The position numbers and the translations under genes were made by a program. Positions 1-8,109 of a DNA stretch of 64,000 nucleotides are shown here, one piece after another (position 1 is the stretch's first letter; every line of letters begins with the position of its first letter). Origin of the DNA: Mesorhizobium sp. LMG 17147. Lineage in GTDB: Bacteria > Pseudomonadota > Alphaproteobacteria > Rhizobiales > Rhizobiaceae. The notes beneath the pieces were generated by a model, which worked only from the letters and a program-made list of their open reading frames with translations, was not told where the DNA came from and made no database searches. The DNA is taken from NCBI RefSeq assembly GCF_024297145.1, contig NZ_JANCTC010000006.1:294195-358194 (forward strand). The letters run 5' to 3'.

Positions 1-2271
1 ACGGGCCGCACGGTGCAGGTCCGCATCACCGATCCCGCACAGATCGACGCTGCCAAGACAGCCTTGAAACCATTGACCAATCCGGTGGCCGCAGGCCTGT
101 TCAGCGGCGGCTCCATCCAGGAGATGACGCTGGATGATTCCGAGCCCGGCCTGCTCAAATTCTCCGTCACCGATGCGGGGATCAAATATCGCACCTCGAC
201 GGCGCTGACGCAGGCGATCCAGGTTGTCGAGCGTCGTGTCAACGAACTCGGCACCACCGAGCCGATCGTGCAGCGCCAAGGCGACGACCGTATCCTGGTG
301 CAGGTGCCTGGTCTGCAGGATCCGCAACGGCTGAAGGAAATTCTTGGCCAGACTGCCAAGCTGACCTTCCAGATGGTCGACCAATCGATGCCGGTGCAGG
401 ACGCTCTGAACGGCCGTCCGCCGCCGGGATCCTCGGTGCTGTATTCGCAGGACGACCCGCCGGTTCCGTACCTGATCGAGAACCGCGTCATCGTTTCCGG
501 CGAAAACCTCGTCGATGCCCAGGCGACCTTCAACTCCCAGACCAACGAGCCGGTTGTTTCGTTCCGGTTCGATTCGAAAGGGGCGCAGCGGTTCGGCCAG
601 GCGACCGCACAGAACGTCGGCAAGCTGTTTGCCATCATCCTCGATAATCAGGTGATTTCGGCGCCGCAGATCCGGGAACCGATCCCGGGCGGCACCGGAC
701 AGATATCGGGGAATTTCACCGCCGAGAGCGCCAACGACCTCGCCGTGCTGCTGCGCGCCGGCGCCTTGCCAGCGACGCTGACGGTGATCGAAGAGCGGAC
801 GGTGGGGCCGGGACTTGGCCAGGATTCCATCCATGCCGGCAAGGTCGCCGGCATCATTGGGTCGATCCTGGTGGTGGCATTCATGTTCGTCGCCTACGGC
901 TTCCTCGGCTTCCTCGCCAACATCGCGCTGGCGGTGCATGTGGCGATGATCGTCGGGCTGCTGTCGCTGCTTGGAGCGACACTGACCCTCCCCGGTATCG
1001 CCGGTATCGTGCTGACCATCGGCATGGCGGTCGATTCGAACGTTCTCATCTATGAACGCATCCGCGAGGAGCGACGTGCCGGCCGCTCGGTCATTCAGGC
1101 AATCGATACCGGTTTCAGCAAGGCGCTGGCGACCATCGTCGATTCCAACGTGACCTCACTGATCGCGACCGTGGTGCTGTTCTGGCTCGGAACCGGGCCG
1201 GTGAAGGGCTTTGCCGTCACCTATGCCATCGGCATCCTGACCACGGTCTTCACCGCCTTCACCTTCACACGCCTGCTCGTGTCGATCTGGCTTCGCCGCG
1301 CCCGTCCGAAGGAGTTGCCGCGGGCGCCTGTGACGTTCATTCCACCAGGCACGAAAATTCCGTTCATGGGTATCCGCCGCTGGACGTTCACACTGTCCAG
1401 CGTGCTTTCGGTGCTGTCGGTCATCGGCTTCATGACCATCGACATAAATTACGGCATCGATTTCAAGGGCGGCTCACTGATCGAGGTGCAGTCCAAGGCC
1501 GGCAATGCCGATCTGGCCGACATCCGCGGCAGGCTGACGGAACTTAATATCGGCGAGGTGCAGGTTCAGCAGTTCGGCGAACCGAACGACGTGCTGATCC
1601 GCGTCGGCACGCAGGCGGGCGGCGAGAACGCTGAGCAGACCGTCATCGACAAGGTGCGCGGCGAGCTGCAGGATCAGTATGATTTCCGCCGCGTCGAAGT
1701 GGTGGGGCCGACGGTCTCGGGTGAGCTTGCCAAGCAAGGCACCATCGCCATGCTTATCGCGCTGCTCGGCATCCTGATCTATGTCTGGTTCCGTTTCGAA
1801 TGGCAGTTCGCGGTCGGCGCCATCGTTGCGACCGTGCACGACGTGGTCATGACGATCGGCTTCTTCGTTATCACCGGCCTGGAATTCAACCAGTCGTCGC
1901 TGGCGGCGATCCTCACCATCATCGGTTATTCGCTCAACGACACCATCGTCGTCTATGACCGCGTTCGCGAGGATCTGCGAAAATACAAGCGAATGCCGCT
2001 GCCGCAACTGCTGAACAACGCCATCAACGAGACGCTGTCGAGGACGACGCTGACCTCGGTGACGACGATCCTGGCGTTGCTGGCGCTGGTGCTGTTCGGC
2101 GGCGAGGTGATCCGCTCGTTCACCATGGCGATGCTGTTCGGCGTCGTGTTCGGCACTTATTCGTCGATCTTTATCGCCGCGCCACTGCTTATCCTGTTCA
2201 AGCTGCGGCCGCAGGCCACAGCGTCCGATGAGGAAAAGCCGGTGGGCGGCGGCAAAGCCATAGCTACCTGA
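1..2271 (+). CDS. secDF: Fused protein translocase subunit SecDF (5' partial)
   Basis: C-terminal 756 residues of the fused SecD-SecF protein, the inner-membrane part of the Sec translocase that uses the proton gradient to help draw exported proteins across the membrane. The frame is open from base 1, so the real start and first membrane segment lie outside the window; the GTG at 13 is internal. The SecD half ends in a multi-helix block with GMAVDSNVLIYERIREE near visible residue 341. The SecF half follows, with IDFKGGSLIEV near 487 and YSLNDTIVVYDRVRED near 643. Fused SecDF is usual in Rhizobiales. The next gene starts 15 bases downstream on the same strand, suggesting co-transcription. Confidence 0.95.
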   Translation, partial: TGRTVQVRITDPAQIDAAKTALKPLTNPVAAGLFSGGSIQEMTLDDSEPGLLKFSVTDAGIKYRTSTALTQAIQVVERRVNELGTTEPIVQRQGDDRILVQVPGLQDPQRLKEILGQTAKLTFQMVDQSMPVQDALNGRPPPGSSVLYSQDDPPVPYLIENRVIVSGENLVDAQATFNSQTNEPVVSFRFDSKGAQRFGQATAQNVGKLFAIILDNQVISAPQIREPIPGGTGQISGNFTAESANDLAVLLRAGALPATLTVIEERTVGPGLGQDSIHAGKVAGIIGSILVVAFMFVAYGFLGFLANIALAVHVAMIVGLLSLLGATLTLPGIAGIVLTIGMAVDSNVLIYERIREERRAGRSVIQAIDTGFSKALATIVDSNVTSLIATVVLFWLGTGPVKGFAVTYAIGILTTVFTAFTFTRLLVSIWLRRARPKELPRAPVTFIPPGTKIPFMGIRRWTFTLSSVLSVLSVIGFMTIDINYGIDFKGGSLIEVQSKAGNADLADIRGRLTELNIGEVQVQQFGEPNDVLIRVGTQAGGENAEQTVIDKVRGELQDQYDFRRVEVVGPTVSGELAKQGTIAMLIALLGILIYVWFRFEWQFAVGAIVATVHDVVMTIGFFVITGLEFNQSSLAAILTIIGYSLNDTIVVYDRVREDLRKYKRMPLPQLLNNAINETLSRTTLTSVTTILALLALVLFGGEVIRSFTMAMLFGVVFGTYSSIFIAAPLLILFKLRPQATASDEEKPVGGGKAIAT

Positions 2272-2286
2272 CGGCTTGCCTCAAAA

Positions 2287-2676
2287 GTGGCCAAGGGCAT
2301 CGTCATACGCGAGGCGCATTTCCCAGGCCGCGCACCGATCGAGGCTTACGGCAATGGCGGTTTCCGCTTTGCCGACATGTCGCATCGCGGCTCGCTGCTG
2401 TGCCTGCCTTCTGGCATCTATGGCTGGGAGCCGGCCGATCCGTTGGCGCTGACGGCAGCGGATTTCGTCAAGCTGTTCAACGAGGCCGCCAAGGTTGAGA
2501 TCCTGCTGGTCGGCAGCGGCAAGGATCTGAGGCCATTGCCTGCAGCGCTGCTGGCCGCGCTGAAAGAAGCGGGCATTTCCGCCGATCCGATGTCGACGGG
2601 AGCGGCGGTGCGGACCTATAATGTGCTGCTGGCGGAAGACCGCGCCGTGGCCGCAGCACTCATCGCCGTCGACTGA
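2287..2676 (+). CDS. Mth938-like (DUF498/Xcc1710-type) domain protein
   Basis: A 129-residue single-domain protein of the Mth938-like family (formerly DUF498), found from archaea to mitochondria (human AAMDC, NDUFAF3 are relatives). Features seen are YGNGGFRF near the N-terminus and the segment VEILLVGSGKD in the middle, typical of the fold. GTG at 2287 is chosen because the family-like sequence begins directly there and the gene packs 15 bases behind secDF. It sits just before a squalene/phytoene-synthase-like gene whose eukaryotic relative NDUFAF6 is, like NDUFAF3, a complex I assembly factor, so a respiratory assembly role is possible. That role is inference; no catalytic residues are known. 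Confidence 0.85.
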   Translation: MAKGIVIREAHFPGRAPIEAYGNGGFRFADMSHRGSLLCLPSGIYGWEPADPLALTAADFVKLFNEAAKVEILLVGSGKDLRPLPAALLAALKEAGISADPMSTGAAVRTYNVLLAEDRAVAAALIAVD

Positions 2677-2677
2677 C

Positions 2678-3529
2678 GTGGCCGAAAACACCAAAGTCGT
2701 CATGGAGACGGTGCGTGCCGCCGACCATCACCGCTATCTCAGCGTGCTCTATGCGCCCGAGAACAAGCGCGACGCGCTGTTTTCGCTCTATGCCTTCAAC
2801 GCCGAAATCGCCGGCATTCGCGATCGCATCCACGAGGCGCTGCCGGGCGAGGTGCGGCTGCAATGGTGGCGAGACGTCATCGCCGCCGAAGAGCATCGGG
2901 CAAAGGTCGGCCATCCCGTGGCGGACGCGCTGAGGGCGACCATTTCCGCTCACCGCCTGCCTAAGGCCGCCTTCGAGAACATGCTCGAAGCGCGCATCTT
3001 CGATCTCTATGACGATCCGATGCCGTCGCGCACCGATCTCGAAGGCTATTGCGGCGAGACTGCCGCAGCACTCATCCAGCTTGCGGCGATGGTGCTCGAT
3101 TCGGTCCAAGCACCACGCTTTGCCGAACTTGCCGGCAGGGCAGGTTGTGCGCAAGCGATGACCGGTCTCCTGCTTCTGTTGCCGCTGCATCGCAAGCGGG
3201 GACAGTGCTTTGTCCCGGCCGATATTTTGGCGGCGGCGGGATCGTCGCCGCAAGAATTCGTTGCGGGCGACGGCGGGCCGGGCGCGGAACGCGCGGTCGC
3301 CGCGATGATCGCGCTGGCACGCGAGCATCTTTCCGCTTTCGAGCAGGGGGCGTTCGCTCTGCCGGTTTCACTGCGCCCGGCCTTTCTGCCGCTGGCTCTG
3401 ACGCGCGCCTATCTCGACAAGATGGACGGCTCCCGCCATTCACCGCTTGATAGCGCGGTGCGGCTTTCGGCCTTGCGCCGGCATTGGCTCTTGTTCCGGC
3501 GCGCGACACGGGGCTGGCCGGTCGCATAG
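2678..3529 (+). CDS. Squalene/phytoene synthase-family protein, catalytic motifs lost (NDUFAF6-like)
   Basis: A 283-residue member of the squalene/phytoene synthase fold. GTG at 2678 is preferred over an upstream in-frame start inside the previous gene because the conserved sequence starts there and only one base separates it from the preceding stop. Where true synthases carry a DxxxD motif in the first substrate helix, this protein has YAFNAEIAGIRD (residues 38-49), and the second aspartate-rich motif is also missing: the matching region reads AQAMTGLLLLLP. It is therefore unlikely to condense prenyl diphosphates. The pattern resembles NDUFAF6, a mitochondrial complex I assembly factor of the same fold. 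The family is clear; the assembly role is inference. Confidence 0.8.
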   Translation: MAENTKVVMETVRAADHHRYLSVLYAPENKRDALFSLYAFNAEIAGIRDRIHEALPGEVRLQWWRDVIAAEEHRAKVGHPVADALRATISAHRLPKAAFENMLEARIFDLYDDPMPSRTDLEGYCGETAAALIQLAAMVLDSVQAPRFAELAGRAGCAQAMTGLLLLLPLHRKRGQCFVPADILAAAGSSPQEFVAGDGGPGAERAVAAMIALAREHLSAFEQGAFALPVSLRPAFLPLALTRAYLDKMDGSRHSPLDSAVRLSALRRHWLLFRRATRGWPVA

Positions 3530-3556
3530 TTGGCTGCCGCGTAGCCAACCCGACCG

Positions 3557-4966
3557 TTATTCCGCAGCTTGCGCTGTTGCAGGCAGCCCCAGCCATTCGC
3601 GGCAGTCGGCCAGCGCGCGCGATGTCACCGCGTGCCGCTTGGCGACCGTCTTGTCCTTGCCGCGCAGCCGCTTGCCTTCGATCTTTGGCGCCTCTACAGG
3701 CGGGAACAGGCCGAAATTGACGTTCATCGGCTGGAAGGATCGCTTTCCCGGCTCGTCGTCGGAGACAATATGGCCGCCGGTGATGTGGTTGAGCAGCGCG
3801 CCGAAAGCGGTGGTCAAGGGCGGCAGGGACGGCGCATGGCCAAGCCTTTCGGCGGCGGCGAAACGCCCGGCGAGCAGGCCGATGGCGGCACTCTCGACAT
3901 AGCCCTCGCAGCCGGTGATCTGGCCGGCAAAACGCAAGCCGGGCCGCGACTTCAACTGCAGCGAAGCGTCGAGCAGCGTCGGCGAATTGATGTAGGTGTT
4001 GCGGTGCAGGCCACCGAGGCGGGCGAATTCGGCGTGTTCCAGCCCGGGAATGGTGCGGAATATGCGCACCTGCTCGGCGTGCTTCAGCTTGGTCTGGAAG
4101 CCGACCATGTTATAGAGCGTGCCCAGCGCATTGTCCTGGCGAAGCTGAACGACGGCATACGCCTTTACAGACGGATTATGCGCATTGGTCAGTCCCATCG
4201 GCTTCATCGGCCCGTAGCGCAATGTCTCGACGCCGCGCTCGGCCATCACCTCGATCGGCAGGCAGCCGTCGAAATAGGGCGTGCCTTCCCATTGCTTGAA
4301 TTCGGTTTTCTGGCCGTGGACCAGCGCCTGCACGAAGGCAAGGTACTGTTCCTTATCCATCGGGCAGTTGATGTAATCCTTGCCGGTGCCGCCGGGGCCG
4401 ACCTTGTCGTAGCGCGACTGGAACCAGCAGATGTCCATGTCGATTGTGTCGAAATGGACGATCGGCGCGATGGCGTCGAAGAAGGCGAGCGCGTCGGCGC
4501 CGGTTGCTTCCGCGATCGACTGGGCGAGCGAAGGCGCGGTCAGCGGGCCGGTGGCAACGATCGCCTGGTCCCAATCCGCCGGCGGCAGGCCGGGCACTTC
4601 CTCACGCTGGATGGTGATGAGCGGGTGGGCTTCGAGCGTTCTGGTCACCGCGTCGGAAAACCCGTCGCGGTCAACGGCAAGCGCACCGCCGGCCGGCACC
4701 TGGTGAGCATCGCCGGCGCTCATGATCAGTGAACCGGCCAGCCGCATTTCGGCGTGCAGCAGGCCGACGGCATTGGTTTGCGCATCGTCGGAGCGGAAGG
4801 AATTGGAACAGACGAGCTCGGCCAGCCCGTCGGTCTTGTGCGCGTCGGTGCCGCGGACGGGACGCATTTCATGCAGGACAACGGGAACGCCGGCTTCGGC
4901 CGCCTGCCAGGCGGCTTCGGAGCCGGCAAGTCCACCGCCGATAACGTGAATGGGGTTCTTGTCCAT
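3557..4966 (-). CDS. trmFO: tRNA (uracil-54-C5) methyltransferase, methylenetetrahydrofolate-dependent TrmFO
   Basis: A 469-residue flavoenzyme that methylates U54 of tRNA to form ribothymidine, taking the one-carbon unit from methylenetetrahydrofolate and reducing power from FADH2. The N-terminus has the FAD dinucleotide-binding motif [16 protein letters not shown], followed by the family motif [15 protein letters not shown] and [11 protein letters not shown]. The frame stays open for about 100 codons upstream, but that part encodes the cuckoo RNA hairpins in reverse and has no family similarity, so the ATG at 4966 is the start. It is convergent with the preceding synthase-like gene and lies downstream of the DUF1127/cuckoo RNA locus on the same strand. 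Confidence 0.96.
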   Translation of the reverse strand: MDKNPIHVIGGGLAGSEAAWQAAEAGVPVVLHEMRPVRGTDAHKTDGLAELVCSNSFRSDDAQTNAVGLLHAEMRLAGSLIMSAGDAHQVPAGGALAVDRDGFSDAVTRTLEAHPLITIQREEVPGLPPADWDQAIVATGPLTAPSLAQSIAEATGADALAFFDAIAPIVHFDTIDMDICWFQSRYDKVGPGGTGKDYINCPMDKEQYLAFVQALVHGQKTEFKQWEGTPYFDGCLPIEVMAERGVETLRYGPMKPMGLTNAHNPSVKAYAVVQLRQDNALGTLYNMVGFQTKLKHAEQVRIFRTIPGLEHAEFARLGGLHRNTYINSPTLLDASLQLKSRPGLRFAGQITGCEGYVESAAIGLLAGRFAAAERLGHAPSLPPLTTAFGALLNHITGGHIVSDDEPGKRSFQPMNVNFGLFPPVEAPKIEGKRLRGKDKTVAKRHAVTSRALADCREWLGLPATAQAAE

Positions 4967-5043
4967 GAGCGCCGAAATAGTCGCTTGGCGCAAGGATTGC
5001 AATTGCCACGCGGGAGAATGGCTGACGGGGGAAGCCGCCTCAA

Positions 5044-5168
5044 AACAACAACACCCGCCGGGGGAGGAGGTCCGGCGGGTGTCGTTTTGTTGGTCGATCC
5101 TCGGGAGGAGGTGAAGATCGACCGTATTCGTCATTGCCGGGGAGGAGGTCGGCTTTGACGAAATTCTT
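5044..5168 (-). ncRNA. Cuckoo-type sRNA block A (three CCTCCTCCC hairpins)
   Basis: Three consecutive stem-loops, each presenting ACCTCCTCCC in its loop when read on the minus strand. Loop motifs lie at 5140-5149, 5103-5112 and 5062-5071. Stems are 5129-5139 with 5150-5160 (interrupted by a 2x2 internal loop), 5092-5099 with 5116-5123 (8 perfect pairs), and about 5051-5061 with 5072-5082 (11 pairs). The last is followed by a T-rich stretch on the minus strand and may be the terminator. This matches the cuckoo RNA family (CcsR in Rhodobacter), whose loops mimic an anti-Shine-Dalgarno sequence and which accompany DUF1127 genes. Orientation is taken from the motif and the upstream DUF1127 genes. 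Ends are approximate. Confidence 0.78.
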
Positions 5169-5209
5169 TTCGCCATTTGAAGGGCGCGAAACCCTTTTAG
5201 AAATAACCT

Positions 5210-5337
5210 GGAAACAACGCCCGCCGGGGGAGGAGGTCCGGCGGGCGCCGTTTTTGTGGTCAACCCTCGGGAGGAGGTGAAGGCTGACCGTATCCGTCAG
5301 GGTCGGGGAGGAGGTCGACCCTGGCGAAATTCTTGTG
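5210..5337 (-). ncRNA. Cuckoo-type sRNA block B (three CCTCCTCCC hairpins)
   Basis: A second copy of the three-hairpin unit, directly behind the second DUF1127 gene and about 166 bases upstream of block A in transcription order. Loop motifs lie at 5306-5315, 5271-5280 approximately, and 5228-5237. Stems are 5295-5305 with 5316-5326, 5258-5265 with 5282-5289, and 5218-5227 with 5238-5247 (10 perfect pairs). Compared with block A the stems differ in sequence but keep pairing, for example CGCCCGCCGG against ACACCCGCCGG with matching partners, which argues for a selected RNA structure. One wobble pair favours minus-strand reading and another favours plus, so pairing alone does not fix the strand. 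Confidence 0.78.
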
Positions 5338-5338
5338 G

Positions 5339-5479
5339 TTAGATCGCCTTGCGAGCGATCATCTTGATTTCGTCGCGGACGATGCCGAGATCGTTGAGCT
5401 GGCGGTTCGACAGGCGACCCAGCTCGGTAACCGTCTCGCGGTAGACGCGCCAGTTACGATAGTTGCGGATCAGGTTCAT
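5339..5479 (-). CDS. DUF1127 domain protein (second of pair)
   Basis: A 46-residue arginine-rich protein of the DUF1127 (YjiS-like) family, beginning MNLIRNYRNWRVYRETVTE and containing the characteristic LSNRQLNDLGI segment. It was too short for the long-ORF calls and was read directly from the sequence. Rhodobacter CcaF1, a DUF1127 protein, binds RNA and helps mature the cuckoo sRNAs encoded behind it; Agrobacterium and Brucella members affect phosphate, carbon and RNA metabolism. Here the stop codon lies only two bases ahead of cuckoo block B, as expected for an mRNA from which the sRNAs are cut. It shares its first ten residues with the neighbouring copy. Confidence 0.92.
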   Translation of the reverse strand: MNLIRNYRNWRVYRETVTELGRLSNRQLNDLGIVRDEIKMIARKAI

Positions 5480-5527
5480 TGTCGTTCTCTTTTCAAAACT
5501 GGTTCGGACCATTTGCGGCCCGAAGGA

Positions 5528-5668
5528 TTAGACCGACTTGCGGGCGACGTAGTGAATGTCGCTGCGGCTGATGCCGAGATCGGTCAGTTCACGGGTGCTC
5601 AGGCGGCTCAGCTCGGACACGGTGTCCCTATAGCGGCGCCAGTTGCGATAGTTGCGGATCAGGTTCAT
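5528..5668 (-). CDS. DUF1127 domain protein (first of pair)
   Basis: A 46-residue DUF1127 protein, beginning MNLIRNYRNWRRYRDTVSE and containing LSTRELTDLGI. It is a tandem paralogue of the protein at 5339-5479, of identical length, with a nearly identical N-terminal third and more divergent C-terminus. It is the promoter-proximal gene: about 90 bases upstream lies a palindromic TGCAT/ATGCA site resembling a LysR-type regulator box. Only weak Shine-Dalgarno complementarity precedes the ATG. The family is small, basic and probably RNA-binding; the specific target cannot be read from the sequence. Confidence 0.92.
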   Translation of the reverse strand: MNLIRNYRNWRRYRDTVSELSRLSTRELTDLGISRSDIHYVARKSV

Positions 5669-5760
5669 GGTAGTCTCGTTTCGTCTTTCTTTCGGATCAT
5701 TCCGTCTTTGTGTGCACCGTGAAAATAGGTGGGGTCATATCGATTTAAAAGCGCTATTGG

Positions 5761-5792
5761 TGCATGGCAGCAATGCAAATTGTGCAATGCAA
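5761..5792 (-). promoter_or_regulatory. Candidate LysR-type regulator box upstream of DUF1127 genes
   Basis: TGCAT, seven bases, ATGCA (5761-5777) is a perfect interrupted palindrome of the T-N11-A kind bound by LysR-type regulators, and it is extended by a direct repeat of GCAATGCAA at 5770-5778 and 5784-5792. It lies about 95 bases ahead of the first DUF1127 start. In Brucella and Agrobacterium the LysR regulator VtlR (LsrB in Sinorhizobium) activates small DUF1127 genes, so a VtlR/LsrB site is the natural guess. That link is inference; no core promoter could be assigned with confidence. Confidence 0.42.
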
Positions 5793-5890
5793 CATTAACG
5801 CGCGTGCGGTTTTCCGCCCAGATCGGAAAATGCCGTTAGGTCAAACGCTTGGCCGGACAAGCTGAAAGGACCAAGCAGAGGGGGAGGGGC

Positions 5891-7009
5891 ATGGCGAGCT
5901 ATTCGTCACGGGTCAGGTCGGATATCGCACGATGGCAACAGGCCGGCCTGATCGACGCGCCGACAGCCGTTGCGCTGACGCGCGACGTCGAGGCAAACGA
6001 ACGCAAATCGCTGAGTTTCGGCTCGATCCTGGCGATGATGGCGGCGCTGCTGTTCGGCGCCGCTATCCTGATCTTCATCGCCGCCAACTGGGAAGTCATC
6101 CCGCGGTTGGTGCGGGTCGCGGCACTTTTTGCCGTTATCCTTGCCGGCTATGTCGGCGGGGCGGTGCTGAAGATGCGCGACCATGCGGCGATCGGCGAGG
6201 CGCTGTGGATCGTCGCGGCAGCAGCGTTCGGCGGATCGATCGCGCTGATCGGCCAGATGTATCATTTGTCGGGCGACGAGGCCTCGGCCTTGATCACCTG
6301 GGGCGCCGGCACGGCGCTCGCGGCGGTGGCGCTGCGCTCAAACCCGCTGACCGTCGCTGCCGTCGGCATCGCCGATGCCTGGCTGTTCCTGAGAGGGTTC
6401 GACTACTTCCGGCGCACGGAATTTCCGCATCTCTTCGTGGTCATGGCAGTAATTCTGTTCGCCGTTTCGTTCTGGACGCGCAGCCAGGCGGCGCGCCACC
6501 TGATCATCCTGTCGGTCCTTTTCTACCTCGTGCTGTTGGCCATGGAATACGACACGCTGCAAGTCGCCATCCCGCTCGTTGCCGCGTCGGTGCTGCTTTT
6601 TACCGCTGCGATCTTTGCTGCCGGGCCGGTCGAGAGGGTTTTGCAACTCGGCGGCAGGTTATCCTTGCACGCGCTGATCGGCTTTCTCACCGGCCTGGCG
6701 ATGATCCAATTCGAACTGGCGGATGAAAGCAGCTACAATAGCGGCTTCGCCATTGCCTCGGCTGTTGCGCTGGCCGGCATCGTCGCGGCGATCGTGCTGG
6801 GCGGCCGCGAGAGCCGCGGACTGCGCTGGGTTGCCTATGCGGGCTTCGCCTTCGAACTCGCCATCATTTATGTGGTGATGCTGCAATCAATGCTCGACAC
6901 GGCAGGCTTCTTGCTTGCGGCGGCGGTGCTTCTCGCCGTTCTTGCTTTCATTATCATCCGCGTAGAAAAGCGTATGAACGCCTCGAACATGACAGGAGCG
7001 GCGGCATGA
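5891..7009 (+). CDS. DUF2157 polytopic membrane protein
   Basis: A 372-residue membrane protein of the DUF2157 family. A short soluble N-terminus (WQQAGLIDAPTAVAL, residues about 14-28) precedes roughly ten hydrophobic segments starting at FGSILAMMAALLFGAAILIF. The ATG at 5891 is preferred to a TTG 14 codons upstream because it is preceded by the strong ribosome site GGGGGAGGGG. The gene overlaps the next one by four bases (ATGA), so the two are translationally coupled; DUF2157 and GDYXXLXY proteins are commonly paired in bacteria. The biochemical role of the pair is unknown. Confidence 0.88.
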   Translation: MASYSSRVRSDIARWQQAGLIDAPTAVALTRDVEANERKSLSFGSILAMMAALLFGAAILIFIAANWEVIPRLVRVAALFAVILAGYVGGAVLKMRDHAAIGEALWIVAAAAFGGSIALIGQMYHLSGDEASALITWGAGTALAAVALRSNPLTVAAVGIADAWLFLRGFDYFRRTEFPHLFVVMAVILFAVSFWTRSQAARHLIILSVLFYLVLLAMEYDTLQVAIPLVAASVLLFTAAIFAAGPVERVLQLGGRLSLHALIGFLTGLAMIQFELADESSYNSGFAIASAVALAGIVAAIVLGGRESRGLRWVAYAGFAFELAIIYVVMLQSMLDTAGFLLAAAVLLAVLAFIIIRVEKRMNASNMTGAAA

Positions 7010-7590
7010 TGACCGGCAAAAGACTGATCGTCTCGGCGCTGGTCCTGGCGCTCGTCCAGATCGGCTTTCTGAGCTGGATCATCGCCGGACGCGCGGCGAT
7101 CCTGCGCGATGGCAAGCAGGTCCTGCTCAGGGTCGAGCCGATCGATCCGCGCGATCTCTTGCGCGGTGACTACATTCTGCTCGGCTACGATATTTCGCGC
7201 ATACCGGTGAAACTGATCGGCAATATTCCGGCCGGCAAGCTTTCCAGCGAGGAAACGTCGATCGTGGTCAGGCTGAAGCAGGGCGGTGATGGCTATTGGG
7301 GGCCGACCGCGGCTTGGTTCGGGCAAGCGCCGGCGCCGGCAGCATCCGGCGAAGCCGATATCGTCGGACACGTCTCCGAGGGCTGGGATATCAGCCAGGG
7401 AGCAACGACGATCGCGCCGGAGTACGGCATCGAGCGCTTCTATCTGCCGGAAGGCGAGGCGATAGCGATCCAGAACGACATGCGGGTGCGGCCGTTCGGC
7501 ATCCGCGTGGCGATCGCGGCCAACGGCACGGCGCAGATCAAGGCGCTGGTGGACGGCGACAAGACACTGTTCGAGGAGCCGCTTTATTAG
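7006..7590 (+). CDS. GDYXXLXY domain membrane-anchored protein
   Basis: A 194-residue protein with one N-terminal membrane anchor (LIVSALVLALVQIGFLSWII, residues about 7-26) and an extracytoplasmic domain carrying the family signature GDYILLGY near residue 54. The mature part has repeated conserved features seen in the family, such as VEPIDPRDLLRGD just ahead of the signature and RFYLPEGEA near the C-terminus. It overlaps the DUF2157 gene by four bases and is its usual genomic partner. Function is not known; the pair may form a membrane complex. Convergent with the tRNA-Leu gene downstream. Confidence 0.87.
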   Translation: MMTGKRLIVSALVLALVQIGFLSWIIAGRAAILRDGKQVLLRVEPIDPRDLLRGDYILLGYDISRIPVKLIGNIPAGKLSSEETSIVVRLKQGGDGYWGPTAAWFGQAPAPAASGEADIVGHVSEGWDISQGATTIAPEYGIERFYLPEGEAIAIQNDMRVRPFGIRVAIAANGTAQIKALVDGDKTLFEEPLY

Positions 7591-7638
7591 ATCGCGCTAC
7601 TGCCTTGCCAATGACCCTCCTTCGCCAGGGCTTCAGAG

Positions 7639-7668
7639 GAGCTTCGAGTGGCCTGCCACCCGAAGCTC
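7639..7668. terminator. Inverted repeat between GDYXXLXY gene and tRNA-Leu
   Basis: GAGCTTCG (7639-7646) pairs with CGAAGCTC (7661-7668), with an inner GTGGC/GCCAC stem. It lies between two convergent transcription units and could stop both, but neither side has a clear T run, so intrinsic termination is uncertain. Confidence 0.4.
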
Positions 7669-7682
7669 GAAGAGCGAAGGGA

Positions 7683-7767
7683 TGGTGCGGATGAAGGGAC
7701 TCGAACCCCCACGCCTTTCGGCACTGGAACCTAAATCCAGGGCGTCTACCAATTCCGCCACATCCGC
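7683..7767 (-). tRNA. tRNA-Leu, anticodon TAG
   Basis: An 85-base leucine tRNA with a long variable arm. The acceptor arm pairs GCGGATG at the 5' end with CATCCGC at the 3' end, followed by the discriminator A and an encoded CCA. The anticodon arm has stem CTGGA/TCCAG around the loop TTTAGGT, giving anticodon TAG, which reads CUA and other CUN leucine codons. The T-arm has GGTTCGAGTCC. It stands alone, convergent with the GDYXXLXY gene. Confidence 0.96.
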
Positions 7768-8109
7768 ATTGCCCGGCCAATCCCATGTAGCCATCATTCT
7801 GTCAATGTCAGAGCTCACATCGGCATCATTGGCCGGAATGCAAAGATGGTTGAAAATCAGCGTCGCCTGTGACAAAAGGCGTGTCGAATGTGACGGGACG
7901 CGACGATCCGCTTCTGCAGAATGTGATAAGAAGTAGGAAAAACAAAGACTTATTCACATTTTGGAGCGTATTTCTGGAGGATTTGTGCCGCGTTGAGCGG
8001 ACAGATCGCCAAGTCCGCACCAAAAGCCATTCCCGGCAAGATCATACCGGCAGGCTGTAAGCGGCAGGGGCCGTTTGACTGCCTCATTGGTGGAAACAAA
8101 GGTTTTATG
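7768..8109. other. Intergenic region between tRNA-Leu and tig
   Basis: About 340 bases holding the divergent promoters of tRNA-Leu (minus) and tig (plus). On the minus strand CTGACA and CTACAT with a 15-base spacer lie at a plausible distance from the tRNA 5' end, but the match is only moderate. The reading frame of tig is open back to 7993 without family similarity. A short A/T-rich patch lies at about 7920-7965. No RNA gene or convincing ORF was found. Confidence 0.45.

Noticed and set aside
4967..5263. An N-terminal extension of trmFO by about 99 codons
   Set aside because: It would be encoded by the cuckoo hairpins, has no similarity to TrmFO, and the ATG at 4966 gives the normal protein.
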